Origin: Colius striatus
Lineage: Eukaryota > Chordata > Aves > Coliiformes > Coliidae
Length of the DNA: 64,000 nt
Assembly (NCBI RefSeq): GCF_028858725.1
Contig: NC_084759.1
Coordinates: 137,498,171 to 137,562,170 of the forward strand
Direction of reading: 5' to 3'
Positions 40,101 through 49,098 of this stretch are shown here, in pieces (positions within the stretch are counted from its first letter, which is position 1; each line of letters opens with the position of its first letter). The notes beneath the pieces were generated by a model. The model was not told where the DNA came from. It searched no databases and saw nothing but the letters and a program-made list of their open reading frames with translations. The translations under genes and the position numbers were made by a program.

Positions 40101-42068
40101 GGTTGGGCAGTCAAAATGGTGTGACTTCTAGGCTTTCCAGAAATGTTGAATTTGCCAGAGGAAAAAATACCTAATCAGGATAGATTTACTGCTATTAGTC
40201 CAACCTAATATTAATCTGAGCCTCAATTATCTTCTACTTGGGTCACATGTCACTTATTTTAGACCAATTCATAACTGAAACATACAGATAGCTCTGGCAT
40301 CAAAATAAAGCCTTAATGCAAGTTGTTATGACATCCCAGTATGTGAAAGGCGGTACAGACTTACTGAGTTCATCTCTGCTCAGGTGATATATTTTGAAAT
40401 GTGTGGATCATGACTATGTCAGCTGTATACCATATACCACATAAGGGAAAGATTAATAATTTTTATAATTTTACAGTTGCTCCCACCAATACACATTGTG
40501 GCTTTTGCTAATAAAGGTATATTTGATAAAAAGTTAAACTAAGTTTGTTTAAATATTATCCAACTATTTCAACATAGTCTAAAAAACAAATAGACTTATT
40601 GCTCACTGGGTAAAAGTTCCAATACAACACAATATTGAGTAAACAAACAAAAGTAAATATAGGTTTAGATTTTGCAATTCTATCTACAAGAAGTAATGAA
40701 ACCAATCGGGGAAGTAAAACTTGAAAATAGGTATATTTATTCTCTTTATGTCTAAGAAGGAAAAAAAAAATCTCACAAATATGGTCTTTGTCCTGACACG
40801 TTTTGTATCTCCTGAGCTCAATTAGCAAAAAGTCTGTAAGAACCACCTTTCCTGCTGTATGCCAGCAGTGCTCTAAGGGGTTTGGCTGAAATTCCAGTCG
40901 GTTGATAAGCATAAAAAACCAAACAAAAAAAGACTTGGATATTTTGAGTTTGAAGATGCCATCCTCAGGCAAATCATGAAACATTTAATAGGAAGGTGAT
41001 GGAGAATAACAGTTTTTCTTTTATTACTTCCAGGCTATTGTGTGTATTGAACTCAGTTTTGTAAAGTTAGATATAGATCCACTGTTGTGCAGCATTACCT
41101 GCATACATGGCAGCAAAGTTAGTCCTGTGAATCTTTCAGAGAGACCAGATTCTATTTTGCTGCAGGTGAATATGAGGGGCAAATGTGAGTGATATGAAAT
41201 AATAACAACTTTTGCTGATAGTTGAGCTAAACTATTTTGCATGTTTGAGAATAAATCAGTTACCTATTTTTTCCATTAATTTTTAATTTTATAGACCCTT
41301 TCATAGAGAGAAATGTGTCCCTAACTGCAATTCCACTGAGACTATGGAATTTAATCTGAAATGAAGCTGGCTGAAGAAGCAGTCAAAACATATACCCAAA
41401 CACACCACTGTCAAAAGAAATCTTGCCCTTGTGGTAATTGCAGCTCAACCAGAAGCAGTAAATACTAAAGCTGTAACATGAAAGCAAAGTTCTCACTGGT
41501 TTACTTGTTTCATTCTGTCCATTCTTCTTGTATGCCCCTGAAAGCTTGGATGCTTGTGGAAATCAGTGGACTGTTTGACCTACAGACCTGGATTAGATAA
41601 AAGTTCTATAGTACAATTTATTTCACCGTATTCTGGTCCTACAAGAATGGAAGGTGCTAACAAGTTCTGGACAACAGTGTATTATAGCCACCTATTTTAG
41701 GATGCTTGAAGTCTTCCACTGGAGATTGTTGCCTGTCTCCAATGACTGAAATCAGTCTGCCTATTAAAAACTTGATAGTAAATATGTAATTTTTTTTTAA
41801 ATTTAATTTAATTTATTTGTATTTTTATGATAAAGATAAGATCCAACCTTTCCCTGTACCTCCAGAAATGATAGGAGGAATAGGAATGAAGCAATCTGAC
41901 AGTAGTGATTTGGATGATATAGATAAGGTAGCAAACCTTCAAGCCATTGCAACAGGACGTCTTCTCTTCAGCTGATAGATTTTTGTTTGTTTCATCATCC
42001 AAAAGCTGGGTAGGTTCTGCTTCCTGATTTGAGTCATCGACAATACTGGATTTGGTTTCCACTGTCAT
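24914..42068 (-). CDS. SLCO1B1: SLCO1B-type organic anion transporter, complete coding region (14 exons)
   Basis: In transcript order the coding exons are 42068-41937, 39658-39517, 39428-39296, 37258-37143, 36412-36266, 36149-36051, 34851-34606, 33813-33649, 33108-32913, 31441-31279, 29869-29685, 28648-28584, 26717-26600 and 25121-24914. They sum to 2115 nt: 704 residues plus stop, close to the ~690-700 of mammalian OATP1B proteins, with all junction phases matching. Shown features: a polar N-terminus, TM1 with the NGLK|AFLVALS junction, the signature [13 protein letters not shown] in TM6 (about residue 263-275), the ten-cysteine Kazal-like loop (about 470-540), 12 predicted hydrophobic helices and a tail ending DAENESCI that resembles the OATP1B tail. 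In mammals OATP1B1/1B3 take up bile acids and bilirubin conjugates at the basolateral hepatocyte membrane; birds may have a single co-orthologue. Apart from the LTR at 25468, the introns hold nothing recognised. Confidence 0.9.
25468..26068 (-). mobile_element. ERVL-type LTR in the last SLCO1B intron, sense orientation
   Basis: On the minus strand the element runs from about 26068 (tttttggttttggtttcagctg) to 25468 (ggttaaactgtgaca). It carries the same block order as the LTRs at 47177 and 49099, including the gggctgtgttttggattt, acaatatcaaggccttttctgcttc and cttcccactgagggtgacggg regions. About 20 nt (the usual gatagagttaattttc part) are missing near the 5' end, and the TATA box is degraded. 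It lies between coding exons 13 and 14. Clear flanking duplications were not found. Confidence 0.85.
26600..26717 (-). CDS. SLCO1B1: SLCO1B coding exon 13 (TM11)
   Basis: 118 nt between tccttgcag and tacag|gtaagg, residues 597-636. It encodes [20 protein letters not shown], the canonical TM11 block, and a [12 protein letters not shown]-type cysteine-containing loop. Confidence 0.94.
28584..28648 (-). CDS. SLCO1B1: SLCO1B coding exon 12
   Basis: 65 nt between ttatttcag and ctag|gtaaga, residues 575-597. It encodes [20 protein letters not shown], the conserved link between TM10 and TM11. Confidence 0.93.
29685..29869 (-). CDS. SLCO1B1: SLCO1B coding exon 11
   Basis: 185 nt between gtcttccag and tttag|gtaagt, residues 514-575. 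It starts VFHNCSC, adds the last four loop cysteines and two sequons (NCS, NNS), then encodes TM10 ending [12 protein letters not shown]. One codon longer than the + strand counterpart. Confidence 0.93.
31279..31441 (-). CDS. SLCO1B1: SLCO1B coding exon 10 (Kazal-like loop)
   Basis: 163 nt between acttccaag and agtgtg|gtaagt, residues 459-513. It supplies six of the ten loop cysteines, with the core [20 protein letters not shown]. It is one codon shorter than the paralogous exon at 5546-5711, the difference lying before the first cysteine or near the GRGK turn. Phase 2 in, phase 0 out. Confidence 0.92.
32913..33108 (-). CDS. SLCO1B1: SLCO1B coding exon 9 (TM8-TM9)
   Basis: 196 nt between ctctttcag and gaagg|gtgagt, residues 394-459. 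It encodes [20 protein letters not shown], a second hydrophobic stretch and [10 protein letters not shown] at the start of the large extracellular loop. Length and phase equal those of the exon at 3007-3202. Confidence 0.93.
33380..33470. repeat. AT-rich low-complexity tract
   Basis: Degenerate atgctatgctatgataaatatgatatgatg-like sequence within the intron between SLCO1B exons 8 and 9. Simple low-complexity DNA with no evident function. Confidence 0.5.
33649..33813 (-). CDS. SLCO1B1: SLCO1B coding exon 8 (TM7)
   Basis: 165 nt between tctttcag and atag|gtgagt, residues 339-394. It encodes [16 protein letters not shown], a hydrophobic TM7, and [20 protein letters not shown], the conserved loop of the family. 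Same length and phases as the + strand paralogue exon at 1460-1624. Confidence 0.93.
34606..34851 (-). CDS. SLCO1B1: SLCO1B coding exon 7 (TM6 signature), GC donor
   Basis: 246 nt, residues 257-339. It contains the OATP signature [15 protein letters not shown]6, then [10 protein letters not shown] and a basic/serine-rich cytoplasmic loop. The acceptor is caattctag. The 3' boundary is read as gaaag|gcaagt: a GC donor with otherwise perfect consensus, needed to keep phase 1 into the next exon. The nearest GT is 4 nt further and would shift the frame. Confidence 0.88.
36051..36149 (-). CDS. SLCO1B1: SLCO1B coding exon 6 (TM5)
   Basis: 99 nt between tgttttcag and tttag|gtaagt, residues 224-257. 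It encodes [20 protein letters not shown], conserved in all OATP1 members, and the GFVDL lead-in to TM6. Too short to stand out as an open frame; found from flanking splice sites and homology. Confidence 0.92.
36266..36412 (-). CDS. SLCO1B1: SLCO1B coding exon 5 (TM4)
   Basis: 147 nt between catctgcag and gtag|gtaatc, residues 175-224. It encodes [18 protein letters not shown] followed by [20 protein letters not shown], one of the best conserved OATP blocks. Phase 1 at both ends. Confidence 0.94.
37143..37258 (-). CDS. SLCO1B1: SLCO1B coding exon 4 (extracellular loop 2)
   Basis: 116 nt between gttttcag and atcag|gtaaga, residues 136-175. It encodes a polar, serine-rich loop with an N-glycosylation sequon (NLT) and one cysteine. 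This is the most variable part of OATP1 proteins, and it is supported by phase and position rather than by strong conservation. Confidence 0.88.
39296..39428 (-). CDS. SLCO1B1: SLCO1B coding exon 3 (TM2-TM3)
   Basis: 133 nt between tttccag and gggata|gtaagt, residues 92-136. It encodes [19 protein letters not shown], a strongly conserved OATP block, then TM3 and HFFMGY. The last two bases plus the next exon rebuild the Y-Y of the family MGYYKY motif. Confidence 0.92.
39517..39658 (-). CDS. SLCO1B1: SLCO1B coding exon 2 (TM1-TM2)
   Basis: 142 nt between tttcctcag and atgg|gtaatt, residues 45-92. It encodes hydrophobic TM1, the [18 protein letters not shown] loop conserved across OATP1 members, and the start of TM2 ending in SFEMG, the equivalent of the family SFEIGN motif. 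Confidence 0.92.
41937..42068 (-). CDS. SLCO1B1: SLCO1B coding exon 1
   Basis: Encodes residues 1-44, a hydrophilic acidic N-terminus ending SCCNGLK, matching the NGLK that precedes TM1 in OATP1 proteins. The donor aag|gtttgc is weak, but it is the only GT placed to give the phase 0 junction needed by the next exon. Confidence 0.82.
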
Positions 42069-42091
42069 GGTTGATTTCTTTACTGAGTGTT
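42066..42091 (-). promoter_or_regulatory. SLCO1B1: 5' end of first SLCO1B coding exon: acceptor and start codon
   Basis: On the minus strand a pyrimidine-rich run ending ttggattcag (AG at 42093-42092) is followed by 23 nt of leader and ATG at 42068-42066 in the context atcaaccATG (A at -3). An in-frame ATG 11 codons further upstream lies before this acceptor, in the presumed intron, so the inner ATG is preferred. Non-coding leader exon(s) must lie further upstream and were not identified. Confidence 0.65.
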
Positions 42092-45000
42092 CTGAATCCA
42101 AGAGAAAACAATAATAAATACAAAAGCAGATATGCCAAAATAGAATTGCTTAAGGACCTTTGTGATGAAACAGTAGTAACAGGAAAATTCTAAGATGTTG
42201 AAACTGAAACTTTTCATTGGAAAAGATTTGACTCAATGGCTTGGGTGTTTCAGAGTGTATGTTTAAATTCTGGAGTATCTTGTTTTGAAATCTTTCCTTT
42301 CAAGTGAAATGATCTTCACTCTCCCCATGGCTCCCCCCTCCTCTTCTTTTTTTTTCATCTAGAGTAAGAGACAAAGTCTCTATCCAAAATTAAACCAAAA
42401 GAGTCAACAAGATATCAGTGCTGAAGCACAGAGCTCTAGTGAAGCTCTGAACTTGCAGGCCAATGGCTTAGGAGTCAACCATCATTTTGGTAAGATCCTC
42501 ATGGTAACACCAAGCCACTTATTCCTTCACACTGGCCTGATGGAAACAATCCTTAATGACAAAAAAAATGATTATTTTTGCTACTTGACCTCCTAAAAGG
42601 AGACTGTACATGTTTTTTACCTGCAATAGTATACAGGTTATACCTAATCTGCTTCTGTTTGCAGTGTGCTGTCTGCAATATCCCCATATACATGAAATCA
42701 TCTTACACTCAGCTGTTCAGAAGAACCACTCCAATTCTCTTGGAAAGAGAATAACTTGTAGCCATAGAGTACAAATCTTTCTCCTTTAGTACAATTTTTT
42801 ATTGTTGCAAACCTTGTTTTATAATTAAGTTGCATTTTGTTTTATTACAATCAATAGTACAACACTTCTTTTCTCAATTTTTTAAAACTCTATTTCTGAG
42901 AGATAAGCAATTAAAAAGAATACTTCAGTGAAAAGCTGCAAGAGAAGTCTATGTATCTATTTGCAAAGTTTGTTTAAATAATGAAAACACTTGCCCGTTT
43001 GTGCAACTCCAACTACAAACCAAACAGACTTCTGAAGAAAGATCCAGATGCCACTTCAGAGCCTCGTGGAAAAAAATAGGTCATTTGAAACAAACCCTCT
43101 TCAGATCTGCAAATCTTGGCACACAGGGGAGAAGTATTGAAACTAATGATCCCAAATCAGAACTCAGAGATCATAGATCACAGGAACTGATTTATTTCAC
43201 TTTTCACAGTAGTCTCCTCATTTGAGAAAAGAGTGAAAAAGGGAGCAGGAGAGATCATACAAAGAGAGCTTTTCCATGCTTGATTGGAGCTGAAAAAAGT
43301 TGGATGAACTTTTCCAATGCTGGAAAAAGTCCATCTGCAATTGCAAATTGCTTTGCTACGGGCCATATGGCAGAGTAACACTTGTCAGATCATTTAAAGT
43401 GTAGACATTCCTCTAATGCATTGATGATGGAGAACATTTTTCTTCTCTCAGGTGGGAGTTGATACCTAAGAAAGTTTAAGACAAATACGCAAACAGAGAT
43501 TTAAATAGCTTAGAAGTTTCTTGGGCTTAATTTAATGAGCATGTCCTTAGGTACTACTGAGGGCACAAACAACTCCTTTTCTTTCCCACTGATCATGTCA
43601 GCTTCTCACGCCCTTCACTCACATAAGTAGCATGGCTGCTGTGGCTATACTGTAAGTCTGCGTCAGAACATGTATCTGGATGAAAAATAGTATTTTCTCT
43701 CTTTGGCTCATCAGACATATAGGAACAAGAAGTAGAGGAAATCTATCAATAGAGATCTATCAATAGAAATTATCAACAAAAATGTATGTGAAATGAGATT
43801 CTTAGTGCTCAGGAAAAGTTAGTATACAAATACATTTGAACATTTGGTCCTCTGAAATTTATTTGTCCCTGTGTAATCCAAAGATATTAGCTTCTCCCTG
43901 TTATTATTGTAAATTAAGGACTACAATAAGATGCTGGGATAGTATATCATTGTGGTTCACCAGATTTAGAATCTGAATATGAGGAGAGGAGTGAAGGCAG
44001 AGAAAGATGAAGATAGATATAAGATGCAAAGTAGAGAAAAGAGGCAGCCAGGTATCTATGCCTGTAACTGGAGAAACTTAGATGTTAAGACTATCCCAGC
44101 AAATGTATCCAAGAAAGGCTGTGAAGGCATAAGAAGGGAAGACGGTCAGGTTGAAAGTGTGAATAGTAAGTATCAAAGAGCAGGTTAAGCTCTTTGAGAT
44201 GAATAGTGAAAAAGGCATACAGAGGCAGAGGTTAAGGTACCAGGCAAGATAAAAGATAAAAGAAGAGAGAAGAAAAATAAAGTAAAATTCATCTTCTGAG
44301 GGGCAAAAGTTGCTTGATGCACACACAAAAGTGTGAAGGCAGCTGAATGGTGTTGTTTAGTTGGCTCAGCACTGTCAGTACTGAGCTCCTCCTGCAATCC
44401 AGGGCAAGGACTCTAAGTCAAGAGTAAGAAAGACCAGATCTTGTCAGTGGTGAATGACAAGTCTTATCATTGCTTTGCAAAGTTGCTACTGAAGATGGTG
44501 GTACTTTTGCCCAGGAAGAGTGAGATGGGAAGAAGGAAGCAAAAAGATGATACAACTTGGAGAAATGTTAGAGCAAGCTACGTGCAAAGGTCAACAGTTG
44601 GAGCTGCTGGCAGCATCTCCTCCCATCCTCAGTTGACCCTGACCTACATGGAAATCTGCTGGAGACAGAAGAGATGAAAGTTGGTGAAATGCCATGTCAC
44701 AAGAAGACTAGGAAGAAAAGATAAAAGTTCAATTCACATTTGACATCAATATAGATTAACTCTTCAGCCTGACAGTGATCCATTGAGTATTGATGAAGCT
44801 GCTATTTCAGATTTATTTCACTAGTGGTTTTACCCATGTTTAAGAAACCAGGGATCTGTTTAGAACCAAAGGAAAAGCATGGAGCTTTGTGCACCAAGTG
44901 TGTTCATTCAGTTATATGGCTTCTCTAAAACTATTACATTTTGCCTACACAAACCACTCTGCTGTAGCATTGACCTGAAGTAATTGCATTTGCAATAAAA

Positions 45001-47176
45001 CAAGATCATATTGTCATTGTTTATGTTGTCACTCAACATAAACTAAAATCATCCCGGCTTCCTTCCTGAGGGAAAAAACCCATTTTTTTGGCAAAAACAA
45101 GTACAAGGAAAAAAAAAAACAAAACCCACCAACCCATACTGTGAGAATGAAAGTAAACATTCTTCCAGTTCACTTCTGTATGATACCCTAGGAACATTCA
45201 ACAAACAGCTAGTTACACTTATTTGGTTTTTTGGTCAGTACATTCTCTTCTGAGAAACAATTTGGATGGAGGAAAATCAAGGGTCTTAACTAATAATTGC
45301 TTTGGATCATTTGTGTTGGTGGGAGCTGAGAACTTTCACAGCACTGTGGGAAGCATGTGGTTAGTTGCCCTGTGAGTCCATTCGCTAGTACAGCAGGCAG
45401 CCTTGGAAAGGACAACCATAGATGCCTAGTGCTTCAGGTTGTGAAGCTGACAACCACAGGGGCCATGAACTTACTTTGATGCCTGTTGGGTAGATCTATT
45501 CTTTGACAAACATTACAAAAAAATCAAGCTTGGTTTTCTACTGGCAATTATATGCAAATTATAATCAATATTAGCCCAAATTTAACACCTCAGAATCAAT
45601 AACCAGTAATTAGTTTACAACAGTCAAGACAATAGTTAGCCACAGATTTTGTACAATCTTACAAAAGAGAAGTACAATTAGGTCTGAGGAATTTTCAGAG
45701 TCCAGCACAGACACTGTAAGCCCTTGGGCTGTTTTTCAGCACAATTGTACTCTCAGGGGCTATATCATCATTCAATAGGCTACCATATCACAAATCAAGA
45801 TCCAGATTTCACCCAGTAGTTTATAGATCTGTATTGATCTACACTGATTGCAGAGTTAATCCAATTTTCTTACTGATTTTTAAATACATAAAGGAACCAT
45901 AATAAGACCTTTTAAATAAACATCATATCAAAATCAAGTATCACAGTTCGTTGCAGGTCTAAATACTGCTTTCATTGCTCATGAGATACGATGCTCACTG
46001 TTCAGAGACACACATACAAACATATGATGCAATTGTTAAGGTATTGACACACCACAAATGCTGCTGATATCTGTCACAGGAAACGCAGCTAATACTACAC
46101 AGGTAATGTTCATTAGCTGCAAATACTAAATGACAACATTTTAAGGTTAAGAAAAAGTAATATTAAAGAGTTTCCTACCTAGGTTCTGTATCCACAACAA
46201 CAGCAGTTACACTACCATACAAGTGCTCAAAAGTCAGAGTATCCTCTCCTTAAGCAAGTCTGTCCCGGTAGTTGGTAGAAGAATCATTAACTTCTAACAC
46301 AAACTATGGTTTAGGCAATTTTAATCTTGTCTCCTCCCATTTCTGCCCTCAGATAAAGGTCCCAAAATACATGTTTATCCACAGTGGTCAAAAATTAATT
46401 AGGTAGGAAATGTGCAAGTGTGTTCCTTCTGTACACTCTTGTGAAACACGTTTTTCCTGAGCTTGTTAAGATTATAATAGATCATACCTTCCTGGCATTT
46501 AAAATGAGGTGTCCCAACTTTAGAAGTGTACAATACTGGATAGCTGAAGCATATTTTGATATGAAGCTTTCTTTTCACATTCTGTGGCTAAAGTCCATTC
46601 CCCTAAGACCTGCTAGAGCCAGCCAAGGACTTACAAGAAGGGAAAATATACGTCTCACGTATATTGAATAAACTGAGTCCTCAAGAAACACTCAGGCAAC
46701 TGTTCAGATTTATAGGTCTGGGCTGTTAACAGGACGGGCAAGCCCAGTGTGAAAGTATGTTGGAGCTATATGTACTTTGGAGCAGCCCTTTACCTAATTA
46801 CAGCTCTAGCTCAAGAAAATCTGATTTCCTGAGAAGAATTTTGCTTTACTGTGTGCTTGTGGTGGATTATGCCTGATTCCTGAGAGTGTTTGTAGTTGAA
46901 AGAAAAGTCATTCTTAAAGCATGTGATCTATAACTACTCTCTGCCTGTACATTAAACCAAAATATGCTATTCCTTGCAGTTCATGCACCCTTCCCTGCCA
47001 CCACACCCATTCTCTGACCTCTTATGAACAAGTGCAGCTTACTTAACAGTGCTTACCTTAGGATACTTTTCATTATATTTTGGCTTCAATACTTCTGTCA
47101 GTGATACCTTGCACTTCTTGTGGCTTTTCTGACTATTAAGCAGACAATTCCCTTTAGCTTCCTAGAACAAGAGACA
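42092..47176. other. 5' flank and leader-intron region of SLCO1B, nothing recognised
   Basis: About 5 kb upstream of the first coding exon. Leader exon(s) and promoter of SLCO1B should lie here or further right, but no CpG island, strong TATA-initiator arrangement or conserved exon could be identified by eye. The frames present are short and lack domains. An A-rich run occurs near 45110. Confidence 0.4.
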
Positions 47177-47760
47177 TGTCCTAGTTTTAGCTGGGATAGA
47201 GTTAATTTTCTTCATAGTAGCTAGTATGGGGCTATGCTTTGGATTTGTGCTGAAATCGATGTTGATAAAATATATTTTAGTTACTGCTGAGAGCAGTGCT
47301 TACACAAAGTCAAGGCCTTTTCTGCTTCTCACCACCCCACCAGCATGTGGGGTGCATGTGAAGTTGGGAGGAGATACAGATGGGACAGCTGACCCCAACT
47401 GACTTGAGGGGTATCTCAGACGATATCATGTCTTGCTCAGCACATAAATCTAGGGGAAGAAGAGGGAAGGAGAAGATATTTGGAATGATGGTGTTTGTCT
47501 TCCCAGGTAACCATTGTGCATGATGGACGCCGATCTCCTGGAAATGGCTGAACGCCTGCCTGCCTATGGGAAGCAGTGAATGTATCTGTTGTGTTGCTTT
47601 GTTCATGTGTGTGGTTTTTCCTTTACCTATTAAACTATCTTTATCTCAACCCATTAATTTTCTCACTTATAAATTTTCAATTCTCTCCCCCATTCTGCGG
47701 GAGGCAGAGAGAGCAAGTGACTGTGTGGGGCTTAGTTGCAGCTGTGGCTAAACCATGGCA
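47177..47760 (+). repeat. 5' LTR of ERVL-like provirus
   Basis: 584 bp from tgtcctagttttagctggg to gtggctaaaccatggca, with TG...CA ends. The TATA position reads cataaa; a polyadenylation hexamer attaaa is at 47629-47634, followed by ctatctttatctcaaccc. Same family as 6238-6532, 25468-26068 and 49099-50740. Confidence 0.85.
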
Positions 47761-47768
47761 GTCCTTTC

Positions 47769-47786
47769 TGGTTCTTGAACAGGGAC
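47769..47786 (+). other. Candidate primer-binding site
   Basis: A TGG-initiated 18-mer (tggttcttgaacagggac) eight bases after the 5' LTR end, where a tRNA-primer site is expected. The matching tRNA was not determined, and the 8-base spacing is longer than usual, so this is tentative. Confidence 0.3.
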
Positions 47787-48084
47787 TCAAAGGGTTCAAG
47801 ATAAACATAGATTTGATTGGAAGGTGCTAGATCAAATTTATATCTGTTTTTGTTGTTTAGCTATTAATTGACAAGCTTTCATGCTTTCCATAGAACTTGT
47901 TTGCTTTACTGTGTAGTAGAGTCTAGTGCTTGTTAGTGGCTGCTTTTTGATTTTGCCACTTACAATGCTACTGAACTGCTTATCATCTTACTCTGCTGTG
48001 CCAGGGAACATTTTGATAACAGCAATGAGCTGGCAGATGGCCAGGGCATTGCTGCTGTTTCTGTGCTGGTGTACTGAACCCAAG

Positions 48085-48620
48085 AGAAAGGGACTGTGAC
48101 CTGTGGGTGAGTCCATACAGGAGCAATAACCCACCTGTGGCTGTGGATAAGTCCTCACTAGAGTATGTCCCAAAGCATTTGTACCATGGTTATGTTGGTG
48201 CTGCTGCAGGTATACCTTTGATGTGATTGTACCCCAAAAATAAGTCCATGCTGGGGAGGGTACACCTCAAAGCACCTGTGATTGTGGATAAGTCTATGCT
48301 ACAGTAGATACATCTTGGAGCATTGGCAGCTGTGCATGAGATTGTGCTGGAGCACCACATGTTGCCACAGCTAAGCTTACAACAAAGCAGGTACATCCCA
48401 TGTTGGAGCAGGTTTACATCTGAAAGGACTTCTGCCCATGGATGAGGCTACACTGGAACAGGTGCCCCTCAAAGCATTTGTAGCTGTGGGTAAGCCTATG
48501 CCACAGCAGGAACACTTCCGAAGACACTGGGTCTCACAGATAAGGCTTCACTTGAGGCACGTACATCCCTAAGAGACTACCGTTTGAGGATAAGTCCAAG
48601 CTGAAGCACAGGCAAGGGGA
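48085..48620 (+). repeat. Degenerate ~48-bp tandem repeat inside the provirus
   Basis: About ten imperfect units of roughly 48 bp, each with a gtggataagtccatgctg-like core, then agcaggtacacc, then tcaaagcatttgta. Clear units start near 48125, 48238, 48292, 48437 and 48485. Unit-to-unit identity is low, and one unit near 48340 appears expanded. Similar minisatellite-like internal sequence is a known trait of bird ERVL copies (from memory). Confidence 0.7.
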
Positions 48621-49082
48621 AGAGTTCTTTGTAATGTTAAACTCTATAACCAGGCCCAAAGGGACCAGTGATAGAGGTTGTAATAGATATACTTTTAAAT
48701 TGTTGTATTCCATGATTTGAGTTGCATATTATAGTAACTCCTATAGCAGGAACTAACTGAACCAGTTGAGGATGAGCCTTACAAGAAGCAATACAAGTGC
48801 AGTGATGACCTGACCTGAGCTGTCTTTGGTGCTTAATAACTCCACACAATACACCAGCTTTCCTGTCCTGAGGGACTAGTGTCACAAATAGAGTCCAAAT
48901 TCATGGACTAAATTATTTCAATGGACATTTTGTGGACATTTGTGAATATTTCACAGACATTTTACAGGAGTGGTCTAAAGATTAAGGGAATGATATCTGC
49001 ATATTATATCAAAGAATGAGAAGGGGATGGTGATAAATGAGATGTATTGGATAGAGTAGCATCTGACCATGGTGTGGTATGG
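48621..49082 (+). other. Residual provirus internal sequence
   Basis: Non-coding sequence between the tandem repeat and the polypurine tract. It contains a small local repetition around 48905-48965 (ggacattttgtggacatttgtgaatatttcacagacatttt, i.e. three gacattt units). No open retroviral gene remains. Confidence 0.55.
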
Positions 49083-49098
49083 AATAAGGAGGGGAGAA
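49083..49098 (+). other. Polypurine tract of the provirus
   Basis: aataaggaggggagaa, nearly pure purine, abuts the TG of the 3' LTR, as expected for plus-strand priming in an LTR retroelement. It supports the reading of 47177-50740 as one provirus in + orientation. Confidence 0.65.

Noticed and set aside
40556-40984. Minus-strand frame of 142 codons
   Set aside because: Located in the SLCO1B intron between exons 1 and 2, low-complexity hydrophobic content from AT-rich DNA, no recognisable family.
42069-42101. Upstream in-frame ATG giving 11 extra N-terminal codons
   Set aside because: It precedes a good polypyrimidine-AG acceptor at 42093-42092 and so is probably intronic; the inner ATG has A at -3.
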